Assembly (NCBI RefSeq): GCF_018687515.1
Contig: NZ_CP061294.1
Coordinates: 1,240,001 to 1,304,000, forward strand
Reading direction: 5' to 3'
Origin: Polynucleobacter sp. MWH-Spelu-300-X4
GTDB lineage: Bacteria; Pseudomonadota; Gammaproteobacteria; Burkholderiales; Burkholderiaceae
DNA length: 64,000 bases
Shown: piece by piece, positions 10,245 to 22,095 of the stretch
Layout of the letters: each line of letters opens with the position of its first letter
Numbering within the stretch: position 1 is the stretch's first letter
Notes under the pieces: model-generated
Told to the model about the DNA's origin: nothing
Database searches by the model: none
What the model saw: only the letters and a program-made list of their open reading frames with translations
Translations under genes and position numbers: made by a program

Positions 10245-10553
10245 TTAGCCCTTCAGTTGTCCAAGATCCTCAGCATGAATCGTGTCAAGCTTACGGAACA
10301 TTGTTACCAAAATAGCCAAACCGATCGCAGCCTCTGCAGCAGCCACAGTCAGAATGAAAAACACAAATACTTGGCCAGCCAAATCTCCCAAATAATGAGA
10401 GAAAGCGATGAAATTCATATTCACAGCCAAAAGTATTAATTCAAGCGACATTAATAAAACAATTAGGTTTTTACGGTTAAGAAATACGCCAACCACACCA
10501 ATTGCAAACAAAATGGCACCTAGAACAAGGTAATGAGCCAAAGTAATCGTCAT
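10245..10553 (-). CDS. nuoK: NADH-quinone oxidoreductase subunit K
   Basis: A 102-residue membrane subunit with three transmembrane helices and the conserved acidic residues in [15 protein letters not shown]. It forms part of the proton path near the quinone site. It lies between nuoJ (16-base gap) and nuoL. Confidence 0.97.
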   Translation of the reverse strand: MTITLAHYLVLGAILFAIGVVGVFLNRKNLIVLLMSLELILLAVNMNFIAFSHYLGDLAGQVFVFFILTVAAAEAAIGLAILVTMFRKLDTIHAEDLGQLKG

Positions 10554-10569
10554 AACGTCTCCCCTGTCC

Positions 10570-11193
10570 TTAATCTTTTTTAACTGAAGTGTCCGCAGAC
10601 ATACCTGTCACCATGCGCACACGATCTTCTTTACGTGTACGAATCTGCTCAGCAATGTCCTGTGTTTTCGTATCTTTACGGTGACGCAAAGTCAATGCAA
10701 CAGCAGCAATAATGGCCACCAACAAAATAAGACCCGCCACCTCAAAACTAAATAAGTAAGTGGTGTACAACAAAGTACCTAATGCTTTTGTATTGTTCGC
10801 TGCTACATCTGGAGCCAATGCTTGAACAGGCGCAGCAGTACCAACGAATCCACGCACCAACACAATTGCCATTTCAGCAACAATGACTGCGCCCACCAAT
10901 GAGGCTAACGGCAAGAATTGCTTAAATCCTTTACGAAGATGCTCAAGATCTAAATCCAACATCATCACAACGAACAAGAATAAGACCATCACAGCCCCGA
11001 CATAAACCAGCACTAAGACAATCGCCAAGAATTCAGCTTGCAACAACATCCAAAGCGCAGCTGCCGTAAAAAACGACAACACCAAGAATAGTGCTGAGTG
11101 AACAGGGTTATGCGCCGTAATAACGCGTAACGCAGCAATTACTAAGATTGCCGCAAATATGAAAAAGAGAATTGATTGAGGTTCTAAGATCAT
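10570..11193 (-). CDS. nuoJ: NADH-quinone oxidoreductase subunit J
   Basis: A 207-residue membrane subunit with about five helices. The conserved third-helix stretch ([20 protein letters not shown]) and the basic, soluble C-terminal tail fit NuoJ. Its start overlaps the nuoI stop by 4 bases, showing translational coupling. Confidence 0.96.
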   Translation of the reverse strand: MILEPQSILFFIFAAILVIAALRVITAHNPVHSALFLVLSFFTAAALWMLLQAEFLAIVLVLVYVGAVMVLFLFVVMMLDLDLEHLRKGFKQFLPLASLVGAVIVAEMAIVLVRGFVGTAAPVQALAPDVAANNTKALGTLLYTTYLFSFEVAGLILLVAIIAAVALTLRHRKDTKTQDIAEQIRTRKEDRVRMVTGMSADTSVKKD

Positions 11194-11681
11194 CTGTATT
11201 TAGCATCCGCTGACTTGTTAGCAGCAATCTCGTCTTCATAACGATCACCAATTGCCAACAACATTTCTTTTGTGAAATACAAATCACCACGCTTTTCACC
11301 GTGGTATTCGTGAATGTGTGTTTCAACAATGGCATCAACTGGGCAAGCTTCTTCGCAAAAACCACAGAAAATGCATTTTGTTAAATCAATATCGTAACGA
11401 GTTGTGCGGCGAGAACCATCTTCACGCTGATCTGACTCAATGCTAATAGCCATTGCTGGGCAAACAGCTTCACACAATTTACAAGCGATACAACGCTCTT
11501 CCCCATTAGGGTAGCGACGTAATGCATGCACGCCACGGAAACGAGGAGACATTGGCGTCTTCTCTTCCGGGTACTGAATCGTAATCTTTGGCTTAAATAA
11601 ATACTTACCAGTAAGAGCCAAACCTTGGAACAACTCTTTCAATAAAAGGCTGTTCAAAAATTCGCGGATACGTAAAAACAT
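11190..11681 (-). CDS. nuoI: NADH-quinone oxidoreductase subunit I
   Basis: A 163-residue peripheral-arm subunit holding clusters N6a and N6b. Two ferredoxin motifs are complete: C64-C67-C70-C74 ([12 protein letters not shown]) and C103-C106-C109-C113 ([12 protein letters not shown]). It passes electrons toward NuoB. Gap to nuoH is 15 bases; it overlaps nuoJ. Confidence 0.97.
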   Translation of the reverse strand: MFLRIREFLNSLLLKELFQGLALTGKYLFKPKITIQYPEEKTPMSPRFRGVHALRRYPNGEERCIACKLCEAVCPAMAISIESDQREDGSRRTTRYDIDLTKCIFCGFCEEACPVDAIVETHIHEYHGEKRGDLYFTKEMLLAIGDRYEDEIAANKSADAKYR

Positions 11682-11696
11682 AATCTTATCTCCGCC

Positions 11697-12773
11697 TTAT
11701 TTCCAAATATTCCAGGGTGATAACACCCACGCACCCACCAACATCACCCAAAAGATTGAGATGGGAATAAAGACTTTCCAACCTAAACGCATGATTTGGT
11801 CATAGCGATAACGAGGGAATGAAGCACGCAACCAGATAACACAAGATAAGAGGAAGAAAGTCTTACCTACTAACCAGAAGAAACCAGGAATATCACGCAA
11901 CACTGGTGCATCAATAATCGGATCCCAACCACCCAAGAACATAATGGATGTTAAGGCTGCAATCAAAATCATATTGGCGTATTCAGCCAAGAAGAACATC
12001 GCAAAAGCCATACCAGAGTACTCAATCATATGGCCAGCAACAATCTCTGACTCACCCTCAACCACGTCAAATGGATGACGATTGGTTTCAGCCACACCAG
12101 AAATGAAATAAATCACAAACATTGGTAACAATGGCAACCAGTTCCAAGATAAGAAGTTCAAACCCATACCGGCAAACATGCCCGCCTGTTGCGACTTAAC
12201 AATATCGCTTAAGTTCAATGTGCCAGAAATAGTCAAAACAGCCGCTAATGAAAAGCCCATGGCAATTTCATAAGAAACCATTTGGGCTGAAGCTCGCATA
12301 GCGCCTAAGAAAGCATATTTAGAGTTAGATGCCCACCCCGCCAAAATAACGCCATACACACCAATCGATGTAATAGCCATCACATAAAGCAAACCAGCAT
12401 TCACATCAGCTAACACCAACTCAGCTTGGAAAGGCACTACCGCCCAAGCTGCAAAAGCTGGAGCAATCACCATAATTGGAGCGACGATATATAAAACCTT
12501 GTTTGCTTTACTTGGAATAATGACTTCTTTAAGAAGCAACTTCAAAGCATCGGCAATCGGCTGCAACAAACCCAAAGGACCAACACGGTTTGGTCCTAAA
12601 CGGATATGCATCCAACCGATAAGCTTGCGCTCCCACAAAGTTAAATAGGCAACACAACCAAACATCGGCAAAACTACCACAACGATTTTCAATAAAGTCC
12701 AAACGATTGGCCACAAAAGCGCGCCAAATAGCTCTAAGCCGTGCGTATTAATTGTTTGAATTAGCTCGGTCAT
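11697..12773 (-). CDS. nuoH: NADH-quinone oxidoreductase subunit H
   Basis: A 358-residue membrane subunit joining the peripheral and membrane arms and forming much of the quinone chamber. Visible motifs are [19 protein letters not shown] (about 48-66), [10 protein letters not shown], and the acidic loop [18 protein letters not shown]. Its start codon overlaps the nuoG stop by 4 bases. Confidence 0.97.
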   Translation of the reverse strand: MTELIQTINTHGLELFGALLWPIVWTLLKIVVVVLPMFGCVAYLTLWERKLIGWMHIRLGPNRVGPLGLLQPIADALKLLLKEVIIPSKANKVLYIVAPIMVIAPAFAAWAVVPFQAELVLADVNAGLLYVMAITSIGVYGVILAGWASNSKYAFLGAMRASAQMVSYEIAMGFSLAAVLTISGTLNLSDIVKSQQAGMFAGMGLNFLSWNWLPLLPMFVIYFISGVAETNRHPFDVVEGESEIVAGHMIEYSGMAFAMFFLAEYANMILIAALTSIMFLGGWDPIIDAPVLRDIPGFFWLVGKTFFLLSCVIWLRASFPRYRYDQIMRLGWKVFIPISIFWVMLVGAWVLSPWNIWK

Positions 12774-15076
12774 GCGCGCTCCACTGTCAATAGACCAAAC
12801 ATAGCGCCTAATTGAGCGCTAGCCACAGTTGCAGCTGACACACGAACAACACCATCAGCTAAACCTTTTTCTTCAGTAGCAGGCAACGTAACACTAACAC
12901 CTGATTGAGTCACCTTCACTGCATCACCCTCTTTAATTCCCAAGCTTGCAAACAAACTACTTGGTAACCCTGCTTTAAGAGCACGCTTACCATCTTGCGT
13001 TAATTGAAGAGCGGGTGCTCGACGCACAATTGCATCACTTGAATGAATAGGTACATCTGCCAAACGCTCCGTCGCCAAAGTTTGCGCATTGATACCAGTA
13101 GGTTTTACTGAAGTTGCGTTGTTCAACTGCGCAGCAAAATTAGCAGGAAGTGCCTCAGATAAAACTTCTTCAGAACTATCAAAGTAGTAATTATCCAAAC
13201 CTAAAACATTACCTAAAACACGCAATACTTTCCAACCAGGTCTCGCTTCACCTAATGGGCGAACGGCCGCCTGAACAGATTGCAAAGTGCCTTCAGCGTT
13301 AACAAAACTACCGGATGTCTCAGTGTATGGCGTGATTGGCAAAAGCACATCAGCCACCTCACGCAACTCAGAAGTATCGTAAGCAGTCATAGCAATGACT
13401 GTGCCGGCTTTAGCCAAAGTTGATTTAGCTGCTTGCGGGTCAGCCAAATCAAGACTTGGCTCAAGACCCATCAAAATAACCGCCTTCAGATTCTTAGCTA
13501 AGGCACCTTGAACGCCAGACTCTGAAACTGCTTTAACAAGATGCGCACCAACAGCATTACCACCTTCAGGCAAGAAACCTAAGGTCGCGCCAGTCTGCTC
13601 CGCAATGAATTGAGCATAAGCATGTAACTGAGCAAACTGTGGATGAGCCATAGCAGCAGCACCCAAGAACACACCCTTACGCTCACCAGAGCTTAGGCTA
13701 TCTGCAATTTCTTTTGCAACAGCACTTACTTTTACATCCGCTGGAGCAGCAACACCTTTTGCCTGTGCAACAGCTACAGCAATACTCGCTAACTCAGCAA
13801 CCCAATTGGATGGAGCAACAACAGCACTCGCATTAACTGGCATTAACCAATCTTCAGCGCTAGCACCCAAACGAGCAACTTTTAATCCACGCTTTGTAGC
13901 AGCACGAGCACGTGCTGCTAGTAACGGTTGATCTTTACGGAAGAAGCTACCAATAAAGAATGCGCGCTGTAATTGACCAAAATCAGCAATTGACATGCCC
14001 AACCATGGAGCCCTTGCTGCACCACTGACATCTTGCTGGCGTAGGCGCGTTTCAATATTAGATGACCCTAAACCGCGCACCACCTTCTGTAATAGATATA
14101 ACTCTTCAACGCTAGACATCGGATGCGCCAAAGCAGCAATAGCATCTGAGCCATGATCAGTTTTAATAGAATTCAATGAACGACTGATGTAATCAAGCGC
14201 TGCTTCCCAGCTTGTTTCAATCCAACGGTTGTCTTGCTTAACCATTGGCACCTTAAGACGCTCGGGACTGTTTAAGCCTTCGTAAGCAAAGCGATCTTTA
14301 TCGCTAATCCAACACTCATTAATTCCATCATTTTCCAATGGAACAGTGCGCAATACTTGATTAGCTTTCGTCTGAAGAACAATATTTGAACCCAAACTAT
14401 CATGAGGACTTACTGAACGCTTGCGGCCCAACTCCCAAGTACGAGCAGAGTAACGGAATGGTTTACTTGTTAAGGCACCCACTGGGCACAAGTCAATCAT
14501 GTTGCCAGACAATTCTGAGTCAACCGATTTACCCACAAAAGAAGTGATTTCAGAATGCTCGCCACGATTGAGCATACCCAACTCCATCACACCAGCAATT
14601 TCCTGACCGAAACGTACGCAACGTGTGCAATGAATACAACGGCTCATCTCTTCCATAGAAATCAATGGGCCAACATTCTTATGGAATACAACGCGTTTCT
14701 CTTCGGAATAACGTGAAGTTGTATTACCGTAGCCAACCGCTAAATCTTGCAATTGGCACTCACCACCTTGGTCGCAAATTGGACAATCCAACGGATGGTT
14801 AATTAACAAAAATTCCATCACGGACTTTTGAGCAGCCACTGCCTTCTCAGAATGCGTATGCACCTTCATGCCTGGCGTCACTGGCGTTGCGCATGCGGGC
14901 AAAGGCTTAGGCGCCTTCTCCACTTCAACCAAACACATGCGGCAGTTTGCCGCAATCGATAACTTCTTGTGATAGCAAAAATGAGGGATGTGCGTACCTA
15001 ATTTCTTAGCCGCCTCCATCACCATAGAGCCCTGTTGGACTTCTACCGATTTGCCATCAATTTCGATTTCAACCAT
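12770..15076 (-). CDS. nuoG: NADH-quinone oxidoreductase subunit G
   Basis: A 768-residue iron-sulfur subunit. The N-terminal [2Fe-2S] ligands C34, C45, C48 and C62 are present, followed by the HxxxC-type and [4Fe-4S] motifs ([14 protein letters not shown], then [16 protein letters not shown]) and a molybdopterin oxidoreductase-like C-terminal domain with no catalytic role in complex I. It follows nuoF by 30 bases. Confidence 0.96.
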   Translation of the reverse strand: MVEIEIDGKSVEVQQGSMVMEAAKKLGTHIPHFCYHKKLSIAANCRMCLVEVEKAPKPLPACATPVTPGMKVHTHSEKAVAAQKSVMEFLLINHPLDCPICDQGGECQLQDLAVGYGNTTSRYSEEKRVVFHKNVGPLISMEEMSRCIHCTRCVRFGQEIAGVMELGMLNRGEHSEITSFVGKSVDSELSGNMIDLCPVGALTSKPFRYSARTWELGRKRSVSPHDSLGSNIVLQTKANQVLRTVPLENDGINECWISDKDRFAYEGLNSPERLKVPMVKQDNRWIETSWEAALDYISRSLNSIKTDHGSDAIAALAHPMSSVEELYLLQKVVRGLGSSNIETRLRQQDVSGAARAPWLGMSIADFGQLQRAFFIGSFFRKDQPLLAARARAATKRGLKVARLGASAEDWLMPVNASAVVAPSNWVAELASIAVAVAQAKGVAAPADVKVSAVAKEIADSLSSGERKGVFLGAAAMAHPQFAQLHAYAQFIAEQTGATLGFLPEGGNAVGAHLVKAVSESGVQGALAKNLKAVILMGLEPSLDLADPQAAKSTLAKAGTVIAMTAYDTSELREVADVLLPITPYTETSGSFVNAEGTLQSVQAAVRPLGEARPGWKVLRVLGNVLGLDNYYFDSSEEVLSEALPANFAAQLNNATSVKPTGINAQTLATERLADVPIHSSDAIVRRAPALQLTQDGKRALKAGLPSSLFASLGIKEGDAVKVTQSGVSVTLPATEEKGLADGVVRVSAATVASAQLGAMFGLLTVERA

Positions 15077-15106
15077 CTTTTTTCCCGTCGGTCTCTTCTT
15101 AGATGT

Positions 15107-16402
15107 TTAAACGTAAGCTGGCACAAGACAACGCTTATGATCAACGTGATACGCAAACTCATCCATGTAATGCTTCAACATACCTCGCACAGGCATTGCC
15201 GCAGCATCACCTAATGCACAAATTGTTCTACCTTGAATATTGGCAGCCACATCATTTAAAAGATCTAAATCTTCAGGGCGACCTTCACCATGCTCAATGC
15301 GATTAACAATGCGCCACAACCAACCAGTGCCCTCTCGACACGGCGTGCATTGACCACATGATTCTTCGTGATAGAAATAAGACAAACGTAGCAAAGATTT
15401 AACCATGCAACGCGTTTCATCCATCACAATCACAGCACCTGAACCCAACATAGAGCCAGCTTTAGCAATGCTGTCATAGTCCATGGTCGTTTCCATCATC
15501 ATTGCGCCAGGAATAACTGGTGCAGATGAACCGCCAGGAATAACCGCTTTAATTTTTTTACCGCCACGCATGCCGCCAGCCAACTCTAACAATGTAGAGA
15601 ATGGTGTGCCTAATGGGATTTCATAATTACCAGGACGTTCAACATCACCAGAAATAGAGAAGATTTTTGTGCCGCCATTATTTGGCTTGCCCAACTTCGC
15701 ATAACTCTCACCGCCCACTTTAAAAATAAATGGAACAGCAGCAAAGGTCTCAGTGTTATTAATCGTCGTTGGTTTGCCATACAAACCAAAGCTAGCTGGG
15801 AATGGCGGTTTAAAACGAGGCTGCCCCTTCTTGCCTTCTAAAGACTCAAGCAAGGCAGTTTCTTCACCGCAAATATATGCACCCCAACCATGATGCGCGT
15901 GCAACTGGAATGAGAAATCTGCGCCTAGAATTTTGTCGCCCAAGAAACCAGCAGCGCGAGCCTCTTCAAGAGCCTCTTCAAAACGCACATAACCTTCCCA
16001 AATTTCCCCATGGATATAGTTGTATCCAACTGAAATACCCATCGCATAAGCAGCAATCGTCATACCCTCAATCAACGCATGCGGGTTATAGCGAATGATG
16101 TCTCTATCTTTAAAAGTACCAGGCTCGCCTTCGTCAGTATTACAAACAAGATACTTTTGACCAGGGAACTGGCGTGGCATAAAACTCCACTTCAAACCAG
16201 TTGGAAAGCCCGCACCACCACGGCCACGCAGACCAGAAGCTTTCACCTCGGCAATTACCGCCTCAGGCGTCATGCCTTCCGTCAAAATTTTACGAAGCTG
16301 CGCATAACCGCCGCGAGCCACATAATCTTTGAGATGCCAGTTATCACCAGTTAAGTCAGCCAAAATCAAAGGCTGGATATGGCGATTATGTAAAGAGGTC
16401 AT
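15107..16402 (-). CDS. nuoF: NADH-quinone oxidoreductase subunit F
   Basis: A 431-residue subunit that binds NADH, FMN and cluster N3. The glycine-rich flavin/NADH motif [10 protein letters not shown] is at 60-69. Cluster ligands are C349, C352, C355 ([12 protein letters not shown]) and C395. It is the electron entry point of complex I in the cytosol. Its start overlaps the nuoE stop by 4 bases. Confidence 0.97.
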   Translation of the reverse strand: MTSLHNRHIQPLILADLTGDNWHLKDYVARGGYAQLRKILTEGMTPEAVIAEVKASGLRGRGGAGFPTGLKWSFMPRQFPGQKYLVCNTDEGEPGTFKDRDIIRYNPHALIEGMTIAAYAMGISVGYNYIHGEIWEGYVRFEEALEEARAAGFLGDKILGADFSFQLHAHHGWGAYICGEETALLESLEGKKGQPRFKPPFPASFGLYGKPTTINNTETFAAVPFIFKVGGESYAKLGKPNNGGTKIFSISGDVERPGNYEIPLGTPFSTLLELAGGMRGGKKIKAVIPGGSSAPVIPGAMMMETTMDYDSIAKAGSMLGSGAVIVMDETRCMVKSLLRLSYFYHEESCGQCTPCREGTGWLWRIVNRIEHGEGRPEDLDLLNDVAANIQGRTICALGDAAAMPVRGMLKHYMDEFAYHVDHKRCLVPAYV

Positions 16403-16896
16403 GCCGCACCTCCTTGAGCTTTAGCTTTTAATTCCTCGATCAAGGCATCTAACTTCTCATTACTCATGAAGCTACACATAGTTTTGTTATTGACGATAGC
16501 TACTGGCGCATCACCACAAGCCCCCATGCACTCACCCTCTTTAAGAGTAAACGTGCCACACGGCGTTGTTTCGTTGTAACCAATACCTAATTTTTTCTTC
16601 AAATACTCACCTGCGCGAGTACCGCCAGATAATTCACATGGGAGATTTGTACAAACTGCTAACTTGAATTTACCGACAGGTTTGGTGTCATACATATTGT
16701 AAAAAGTTGCAACTTCTTGAATAGCAATTGGAGGCATTTCAAGAATTTGTGCAAGCTCTTCAATAGACTCTGGCGTTACCCAACCATAGTGATCTTGCGC
16801 GACAACCAAAGCAGCCATCACAGCAGATTGTTTTTGTTCAGCCGGATACTTTGCAATATTGCGATCGATTTCGGCGCGGGCTTGTGCAGACAACAT
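16399..16896 (-). CDS. nuoE: NADH-quinone oxidoreductase subunit E
   Basis: A 165-residue thioredoxin-like [2Fe-2S] subunit. Cluster N1a ligands C82, C87, C123 and C127 are all visible (CTNLPC and CMGAC). It pairs with NuoF in the NADH dehydrogenase module. Gap to nuoD is 17 bases. Confidence 0.97.
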   Translation of the reverse strand: MLSAQARAEIDRNIAKYPAEQKQSAVMAALVVAQDHYGWVTPESIEELAQILEMPPIAIQEVATFYNMYDTKPVGKFKLAVCTNLPCELSGGTRAGEYLKKKLGIGYNETTPCGTFTLKEGECMGACGDAPVAIVNNKTMCSFMSNEKLDALIEELKAKAQGGAA

Positions 16897-16913
16897 GTTG
16901 TTCTCTTATCCTT

Positions 16914-18167
16914 TTAGCGGTCAATCTCGCCGAACACAATGTCCTGCGTACCAATAATAGTTACAGCATCAGCCAACATGTGGCCCTTTGCCATCTCATC
17001 TAGTGCAGATAAATGCACAAAACCTGGGGCGCGAATCTTCAAACGGTATGGCTTATTAGCGCCATCTGAGATTGCATAAATACCGAACTCACCTTTTGGA
17101 TGCTCAACAGCTGCGTAAGCCTCGCCTTCAGGCACATGAATACCTTCGGTAAATAGTTTGAAGTGGTGAATCAACTCTTCCATATTGGATTTCATATCTT
17201 CACGTTTTGGGCTTGTCACTTTATGGTTATCACTCATGACTGCACCAGGATTCTGACGTAACCACTTCACACACTGTTTAATGATTCTGTTGGATTGACG
17301 CATCTCTTCCACACGCACCAAATAACGATCGTAAGAATCGCCATTAACACCTACTGGAATATCAAAATCCAACTGGTCATAAACCTCATAAGGCTGCTTC
17401 TTACGCAAATCCCACTCAATACCTGAACCACGCAACATCGCACCAGTGAATCCCAACTGGAATGCACGCTCCGGTGACACCACGCCAATACCAACCAAAC
17501 GTTGTTTCCAGATACGGTTATCGGTCAACAACGTTTCATACTCATCAACATATGCTGGGAATCGATTGGTAAAGTCCTCAATGAAATCAAGTAAAGAACC
17601 CTGACGATTCTCATTTAATTTTTTAGCAGCCTTCTCGCCACGTACCTTGTTGGCTAAATACTGAGGCATCACATCTGGCAAATCACGATACACGCCACCC
17701 GGACGATAGTAAGCCGCGTGCATACGAGCACCTGAAACAGCCTCATACATATCGAACAAATCTTCACGTTCACGGAAGGCATACAAGAACACAGCCATCG
17801 CACCAACGTCTAAACCATGGCAACCAATCCACAGTAAATGATTAAGCAAACGAGTGATCTCATCAAACATCACGCGGATATATTGAGCTCTAACTGGCAC
17901 ATCAACTTGCAATAGTTTCTCAATAGCCATCACATAAGCATGCTCATTAGCCATCATCGATACATAGTCCAAACGATCCATATAAGGAACGTTTTGAACC
18001 CAAGTACGTGTCTCAGCTAATTTCTCTGTCGCGCGATGCAATAAACCAATATGTGGGTCTGAGCGCTGAATAACCTCGCCATCCAATTCCAACACAAGAC
18101 GCAAAACACCGTGAGCAGCCGGATGCTGCGGGCCAAAGTTAAGTGTGTAGTTTTTAATTTCTGCCAT
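16914..18167 (-). CDS. nuoD: NADH-quinone oxidoreductase subunit D
   Basis: A 417-residue '49-kDa' subunit lining the quinone site, related to NiFe hydrogenase large subunits. The start [22 protein letters not shown] holds the conserved quinone-site histidine; [14 protein letters not shown] and the C-terminal DIVFGEIDR are also typical. nuoC and nuoD are separate genes here, not fused as in E. coli, and lie 3 bases apart. Confidence 0.97.
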   Translation of the reverse strand: MAEIKNYTLNFGPQHPAAHGVLRLVLELDGEVIQRSDPHIGLLHRATEKLAETRTWVQNVPYMDRLDYVSMMANEHAYVMAIEKLLQVDVPVRAQYIRVMFDEITRLLNHLLWIGCHGLDVGAMAVFLYAFREREDLFDMYEAVSGARMHAAYYRPGGVYRDLPDVMPQYLANKVRGEKAAKKLNENRQGSLLDFIEDFTNRFPAYVDEYETLLTDNRIWKQRLVGIGVVSPERAFQLGFTGAMLRGSGIEWDLRKKQPYEVYDQLDFDIPVGVNGDSYDRYLVRVEEMRQSNRIIKQCVKWLRQNPGAVMSDNHKVTSPKREDMKSNMEELIHHFKLFTEGIHVPEGEAYAAVEHPKGEFGIYAISDGANKPYRLKIRAPGFVHLSALDEMAKGHMLADAVTIIGTQDIVFGEIDR

Positions 18168-18170
18168 GAC

Positions 18171-18764
18171 TTAAACCCCGTAGCTTTCTTCACGAATAAC
18201 TCTTGGAGTTACTTCACGAGGGTCAACAGTGACGGGTTGATAAATAACTCGTTTTTGTTCTGGGTCATAACGCATTTCAACGTTGCCAGAAATCGGGAAA
18301 TCTTTACGGAATGGATGCCCAATGAAACCGTAGTCCGTAAGAATGCGGCGGAGATCATCGTGACCTTCGAACAAGATACCGTAAAGATCAAAAGCTTCTC
18401 TCTCAAACCAATTGGCAGAATTCCAAATTGGCGTCACAGAAGCAACTAACGGGAAACTATCTTCAGGAGCAAATACACGCAAACGTAAACGCCAGTTATT
18501 TTGCACAGAAAGCAAATGACTCACCACTGCAAAGCGTGGACCTTCCCATGTGGCATTGTTATATTCACTGTAATCCACACCGCACAAATCAATTAGCTGT
18601 TCAAAACCCAAGCTAGCGTCGTCACGCAATAGCGTTGCAACATCTAAATAATCCTCAGCACGAACAACTAAAGTCAATTCACCCAAAGCCTCATGCAAAC
18701 GAGCAACTTTTTTACCTAAAACTTTTTCTAGGCGCTCTTTAAGAAGTGTTAAACGCTCTGACAT
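18171..18764 (-). CDS. nuoC: NADH-quinone oxidoreductase subunit C
   Basis: A 197-residue '30-kDa' subunit. The family signature [37 protein letters not shown] is visible across about 133-170. The ATG at 18764 was chosen over an upstream TTG at 18782 because AAGGAAGG sits about 7 bases before it and it follows the nuoB stop by one base. Confidence 0.96.
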   Translation of the reverse strand: MSERLTLLKERLEKVLGKKVARLHEALGELTLVVRAEDYLDVATLLRDDASLGFEQLIDLCGVDYSEYNNATWEGPRFAVVSHLLSVQNNWRLRLRVFAPEDSFPLVASVTPIWNSANWFEREAFDLYGILFEGHDDLRRILTDYGFIGHPFRKDFPISGNVEMRYDPEQKRVIYQPVTVDPREVTPRVIREESYGV

Positions 18765-18765
18765 A

Positions 18766-19248
18766 TCAAGCCTTCCTTGCAATAGTGCTCGTACGCTTGA
18801 TCTTGGCCTGCAACTGCAAGATACCGTACATCAATGCTTCAGCGGTTGGCGGACATCCTGGAACATAAATATCAACAGGAACAATTCGATCACAGCCACG
18901 TACAACGGAGTAAGAGTAATGATAGTAACCACCACCATTAGCACAAGAGCCCATCGAAATAACCCAACGAGGCTCAGGCATCTGGTCATAAACCTTGCGC
19001 AAAGCTGGAGCCATTTTGTTGCACAAGGTACCAGCAACAATCATCAAGTCAGATTGACGTGGTGACGGTCTAAAAACTACACCAAAACGGTCTAAGTCAT
19101 AACGTGAAGCACCAGCGTGCATCATCTCTACAGCGCAGCAAGCTAAACCAAAGGTCATAGGCCACAATGAGCCTGTGCGCGTCCAGTTAATCAACTTATC
19201 TGCTGATGTTGTAACAAAACCTTCTTTTAAGATACCTTCAAGTGCCAT
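18766..19248 (-). CDS. nuoB: NADH-quinone oxidoreductase subunit B
   Basis: A 160-residue subunit carrying the terminal cluster N2 that reduces quinone. The ligands C37-C38 ([11 protein letters not shown]), C102 (GSCANGGG) and C132 ([10 protein letters not shown]) are intact. It sits between nuoA (9-base gap) and nuoC. Confidence 0.97.
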   Translation of the reverse strand: MALEGILKEGFVTTSADKLINWTRTGSLWPMTFGLACCAVEMMHAGASRYDLDRFGVVFRPSPRQSDLMIVAGTLCNKMAPALRKVYDQMPEPRWVISMGSCANGGGYYHYSYSVVRGCDRIVPVDIYVPGCPPTAEALMYGILQLQAKIKRTSTIARKA

Positions 19249-19257
19249 GTCCAGTCC

Positions 19258-19617
19258 TTATTCCCAGTTAAGGGCACCTTTCTTCCAGATGTATGCAAAA
19301 CCAACTACAAATTCCAAAATGAATACAAACATTGAAATGTAGCCAGCCCAGCCAATATCAGTTAACGCTACGCCCCAAGGGAAAAGGAAAGCAGTTTCTA
19401 AGTCGAACAAAATAAATAGAATAGCCACCAAGTAATAGCGAACATCAAACTTCATACGCGCATCTTCGAACGCATCGAAACCGCACTCGTATGGAGAAAT
19501 TTTTTCAGTATCAGGTTTATTCGGGCCAAGAATTTTGCCCAATGTCATTGGCACAAGGCCAACACCAACACCCACTAGGATGAATAGTAAAACGGGAAGA
19601 TAAGCTTCTAAGTTCAA
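19258..19617 (-). CDS. nuoA: NADH-quinone oxidoreductase subunit A
   Basis: A 119-residue membrane subunit with three helices and the conserved [31 protein letters not shown] loop near residues 43-70, which contributes to the quinone channel. It is the first gene of the 14-gene nuo operon; tRNA-Leu lies about 100 bases upstream on the same strand. Confidence 0.97.
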   Translation of the reverse strand: MNLEAYLPVLLFILVGVGVGLVPMTLGKILGPNKPDTEKISPYECGFDAFEDARMKFDVRYYLVAILFILFDLETAFLFPWGVALTDIGWAGYISMFVFILEFVVGFAYIWKKGALNWE

Positions 19618-19714
19618 GAGCGTTCCAATTCGTCGTAACTAGAAAACAACAATTAACAATTTTCGCTAACGGGTCTTGCAGTTTTCTGACGGACTGCAGG
19701 ATCCAAGGTTATTC

Positions 19715-19799
19715 TGGTGCCGTCGGCGAGACTCGAACTCGCACAGCTTACGCCACTACCCCCTCAAGATAGCGTGTCTACCAATTCCACCACGACGGC
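19715..19799 (-). tRNA. tRNA-Leu (GAG)
   Basis: An 85-base tRNA with a 7-bp acceptor stem (GCCGTCG / CGACGGC), encoded CCA, a long variable arm as expected for leucine, T-loop GTTCGAGTC and anticodon loop TTGAGGG giving anticodon GAG. It lies between secG and nuoA, a usual position in Burkholderiales. Confidence 0.95.
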
Positions 19800-19872
19800 T
19801 CTTCGTAAAAACCCTAGGATTTTAGCTTACTAACCCTAATATTTTGAGGTTTTTTACGGTTTTAGCCGTGTT

Positions 19873-20253
19873 TTATTTAGGAATATTCTGACTAGATCCA
19901 GTAACAGGTGCTGTTGGTGCTGCTGAGCTGTTTTTAGCCGTATCGGCAGGCACCTCTGGCGCAACAACTGGTGCTGGAGCACTTGTCCCTGATAAAACCC
20001 CAGAATTCTGAGATTTTGTCGAACCCAACAAAGTAATTCCTAAAGTAGAAATAAAGAAAACTGTTGCAAAAATAGCCGTTAAACGAGAAAGGAAATTGGC
20101 AGAACCAGCTGCGCCAAACAAACCACCTGAAGACCCGCCCCCAAAGGCAGCGCCCATGTCAGCACCTTTACCTTGCTGCACCAACACCAAGCCAATAACG
20201 CCAATTGCCGCAATAATTTGCAAAACAACCAATAAAGTCTTAAGCCATTCCAT
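19873..20253 (-). CDS. secG: Preprotein translocase subunit SecG
   Basis: A 126-residue inner-membrane subunit of the SecYEG channel. Two transmembrane segments flank the conserved loop VQQGKGADMGAAFGGGSSGG (residues 25-44). The C-terminal tail is Ala/Pro/Ser-rich and longer than in E. coli. It lies downstream of tpiA with a 38-base gap. Confidence 0.95.
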   Translation of the reverse strand: MEWLKTLLVVLQIIAAIGVIGLVLVQQGKGADMGAAFGGGSSGGLFGAAGSANFLSRLTAIFATVFFISTLGITLLGSTKSQNSGVLSGTSAPAPVVAPEVPADTAKNSSAAPTAPVTGSSQNIPK

Positions 20254-20291
20254 CTATTTCTCCAAAAAACTAATTCAATCTAATTCAATAA

Positions 20292-21056
20292 TTACTGATT
20301 CTCTTGGCATAAAGCCACAAATTCTTCCGCACTTAAAGATGCGCCACCCACTAAACCACCATCGATATCAGGCATTGCCAATAATTCACGAGCATTATCA
20401 GGCTTTAAGCTACCACCGTACAAAATAGCTACTTTAGAAGCTGCCTCATCATCAAACTTAGCTAACTGCAAACGTAACTCTCGATGCACATCTTGAGCCT
20501 CGGTTGGCGTTGGCACTTTACCCGTACCAATAGCCCAAACTGGCTCATAAGCAATCAAACAACCTGCTATCTGCCCTTGCAAAAGATCTAAAACAGCTTG
20601 AAGTTGACGACGAACCACAGCCAAAGTCTTGCCATCATCATGTTCTTCTTCAGTTTCACCCACGCAAATAATCGGCACAAGCCCCGCCTGCAAAGCAGCA
20701 CGCGCCTTACGCGCAACCACTCCATCACCCTCATGATGGTATTGGCGACGCTCAGAGTGGCCAACGATGACATAGCGACACCCAAACTCACCTAACATTT
20801 GAGCACTAACATCACCGGTATAAGCCCCGTAAGGATGATCTGAAACATCTTGCGCACCCAAGGCAATCCTAGAATCTTTCAGCAAACCTTGAGCTTGGGA
20901 CAAGTACGGGTAAGGCACACATAGCCCAAACTGGGTTTTCGCATCAGAGCGCTTAAACAATGAACCACCAAGAGACAGCATCTCCGCCAACAACGCTTGA
21001 TTGGAAGACAAACTACCATTCATTTTCCAATTACCAATGATTGTTAAAGGTCTCAT
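20292..21056 (-). CDS. tpiA: Triose-phosphate isomerase
   Basis: A 254-residue TIM-barrel enzyme interconverting dihydroxyacetone phosphate and glyceraldehyde 3-phosphate. Catalytic residues are visible: N and K in IGNWKMNG (residues 6-13), H in VGHSERR (about 98-104) and E in AYEPVWAIGTGK (about 169-180). The phosphate-binding YGGSLKPDN is near the C-terminus. Confidence 0.96.
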   Translation of the reverse strand: MRPLTIIGNWKMNGSLSSNQALLAEMLSLGGSLFKRSDAKTQFGLCVPYPYLSQAQGLLKDSRIALGAQDVSDHPYGAYTGDVSAQMLGEFGCRYVIVGHSERRQYHHEGDGVVARKARAALQAGLVPIICVGETEEEHDDGKTLAVVRRQLQAVLDLLQGQIAGCLIAYEPVWAIGTGKVPTPTEAQDVHRELRLQLAKFDDEAASKVAILYGGSLKPDNARELLAMPDIDGGLVGGASLSAEEFVALCQENQ

Positions 21057-21067
21057 CGATTCCTCGC

Positions 21068-22081
21068 TTAATCAACTGTTAAAACAATTTTGCCAATATG
21101 CTGACTAGACTCCATCAATTGATGAGCCTTTACCGCAGCTTCTAAAACAAATGTCTCATAAATAACAGGTCTAATCTTACGCTCTTCAATAAGCGGCCAA
21201 ACATAAGCTCTTAAAGCTCGCGCGATTGCCCCTTTAAACTCAACAGACCTAGGCCTCAGTGTTGAACCTGTAATGGTTAAACGGCGACGCATGATTTGGT
21301 TTGCATCCACCTCAGATGTTTTGCCACCTTGGTGAGCGATCACCACAATACGCCCATCATCCGCCAAGCAATTAATCTCTCTGCCTAAATAAGATCCAGC
21401 CACCATATCAATAATGACATTGGCGCCCACGCCTTTTGTAAAGTTTTTAACTTCTTCAACAAAATCATGCGTTTTGTAATTGATAGCTAAATCAGCACCT
21501 AGATCCAAACATGCTTTTAATTTGTCATCATTACCAACAGTAACAATGACATCATGACCCATGGCTTTAGCGATTTGAATGGCTGTAACACCAATCCCGC
21601 TACTACCACCCTGCACCAATAAAGTCTCCTTACCTCGGCCATCTAAACCTAAGCGTGCCCTATCAAAAACATTGCTCCACACAGTGAAGAATGTCTCAGG
21701 CAAGCTTGCAGCCTCAACATCAGAAAGCCCTTTAGGCACAGGTAAACATTGCGCCAAAGGCGCTATGCAATATTCGGCATATCCACCCCCGGCAACTAAT
21801 GCGCAGACACGGTGGCCAATGCCTAAACTAAAAAAATTATCAGCATGAGTTAAATCACCGCCAACAATTTCACCAGCAATTTCCAATCCTGGTAAATCTG
21901 AAGCACCAGGAGGAACTGGGTAGAAGCCTTGGCGCTGCAAAATGTCCGGGCGATTAATGCCAGCAGCTCTAACACGTATTAGAACCTGACCAGAACCTAA
22001 GTCAGGCTCAACCAAATCTGGTCGAGTAACCGCCTTAAGCACCTCAGGACCGCCATATTGGCTGATCTCAACAGCACGCAT
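21068..22081 (-). CDS. Zinc-free quinone oxidoreductase (MDR family, PIG3-like)
   Basis: A 337-residue NAD(P)H-dependent medium-chain dehydrogenase. The opening MRAVEISQYGGPEVL and AGINRPDILQRQGFYPVPPGASDLPGLEIAGEI are typical of quinone oxidoreductases of the PIG3 group, and a Rossmann motif (VQGGSSGIGVTAIQIAKA) lies near residues 156-173. The Cys/His ligands of zinc alcohol dehydrogenases are not apparent. The gene sits between pnp (14-base gap) and tpiA (11-base gap), so it is co-transcribed. Physiological substrate is unknown. Confidence 0.85.
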   Translation of the reverse strand: MRAVEISQYGGPEVLKAVTRPDLVEPDLGSGQVLIRVRAAGINRPDILQRQGFYPVPPGASDLPGLEIAGEIVGGDLTHADNFFSLGIGHRVCALVAGGGYAEYCIAPLAQCLPVPKGLSDVEAASLPETFFTVWSNVFDRARLGLDGRGKETLLVQGGSSGIGVTAIQIAKAMGHDVIVTVGNDDKLKACLDLGADLAINYKTHDFVEEVKNFTKGVGANVIIDMVAGSYLGREINCLADDGRIVVIAHQGGKTSEVDANQIMRRRLTITGSTLRPRSVEFKGAIARALRAYVWPLIEERKIRPVIYETFVLEAAVKAHQLMESSQHIGKIVLTVD

Positions 22082-22095
22082 GTGCGTTATCCGGT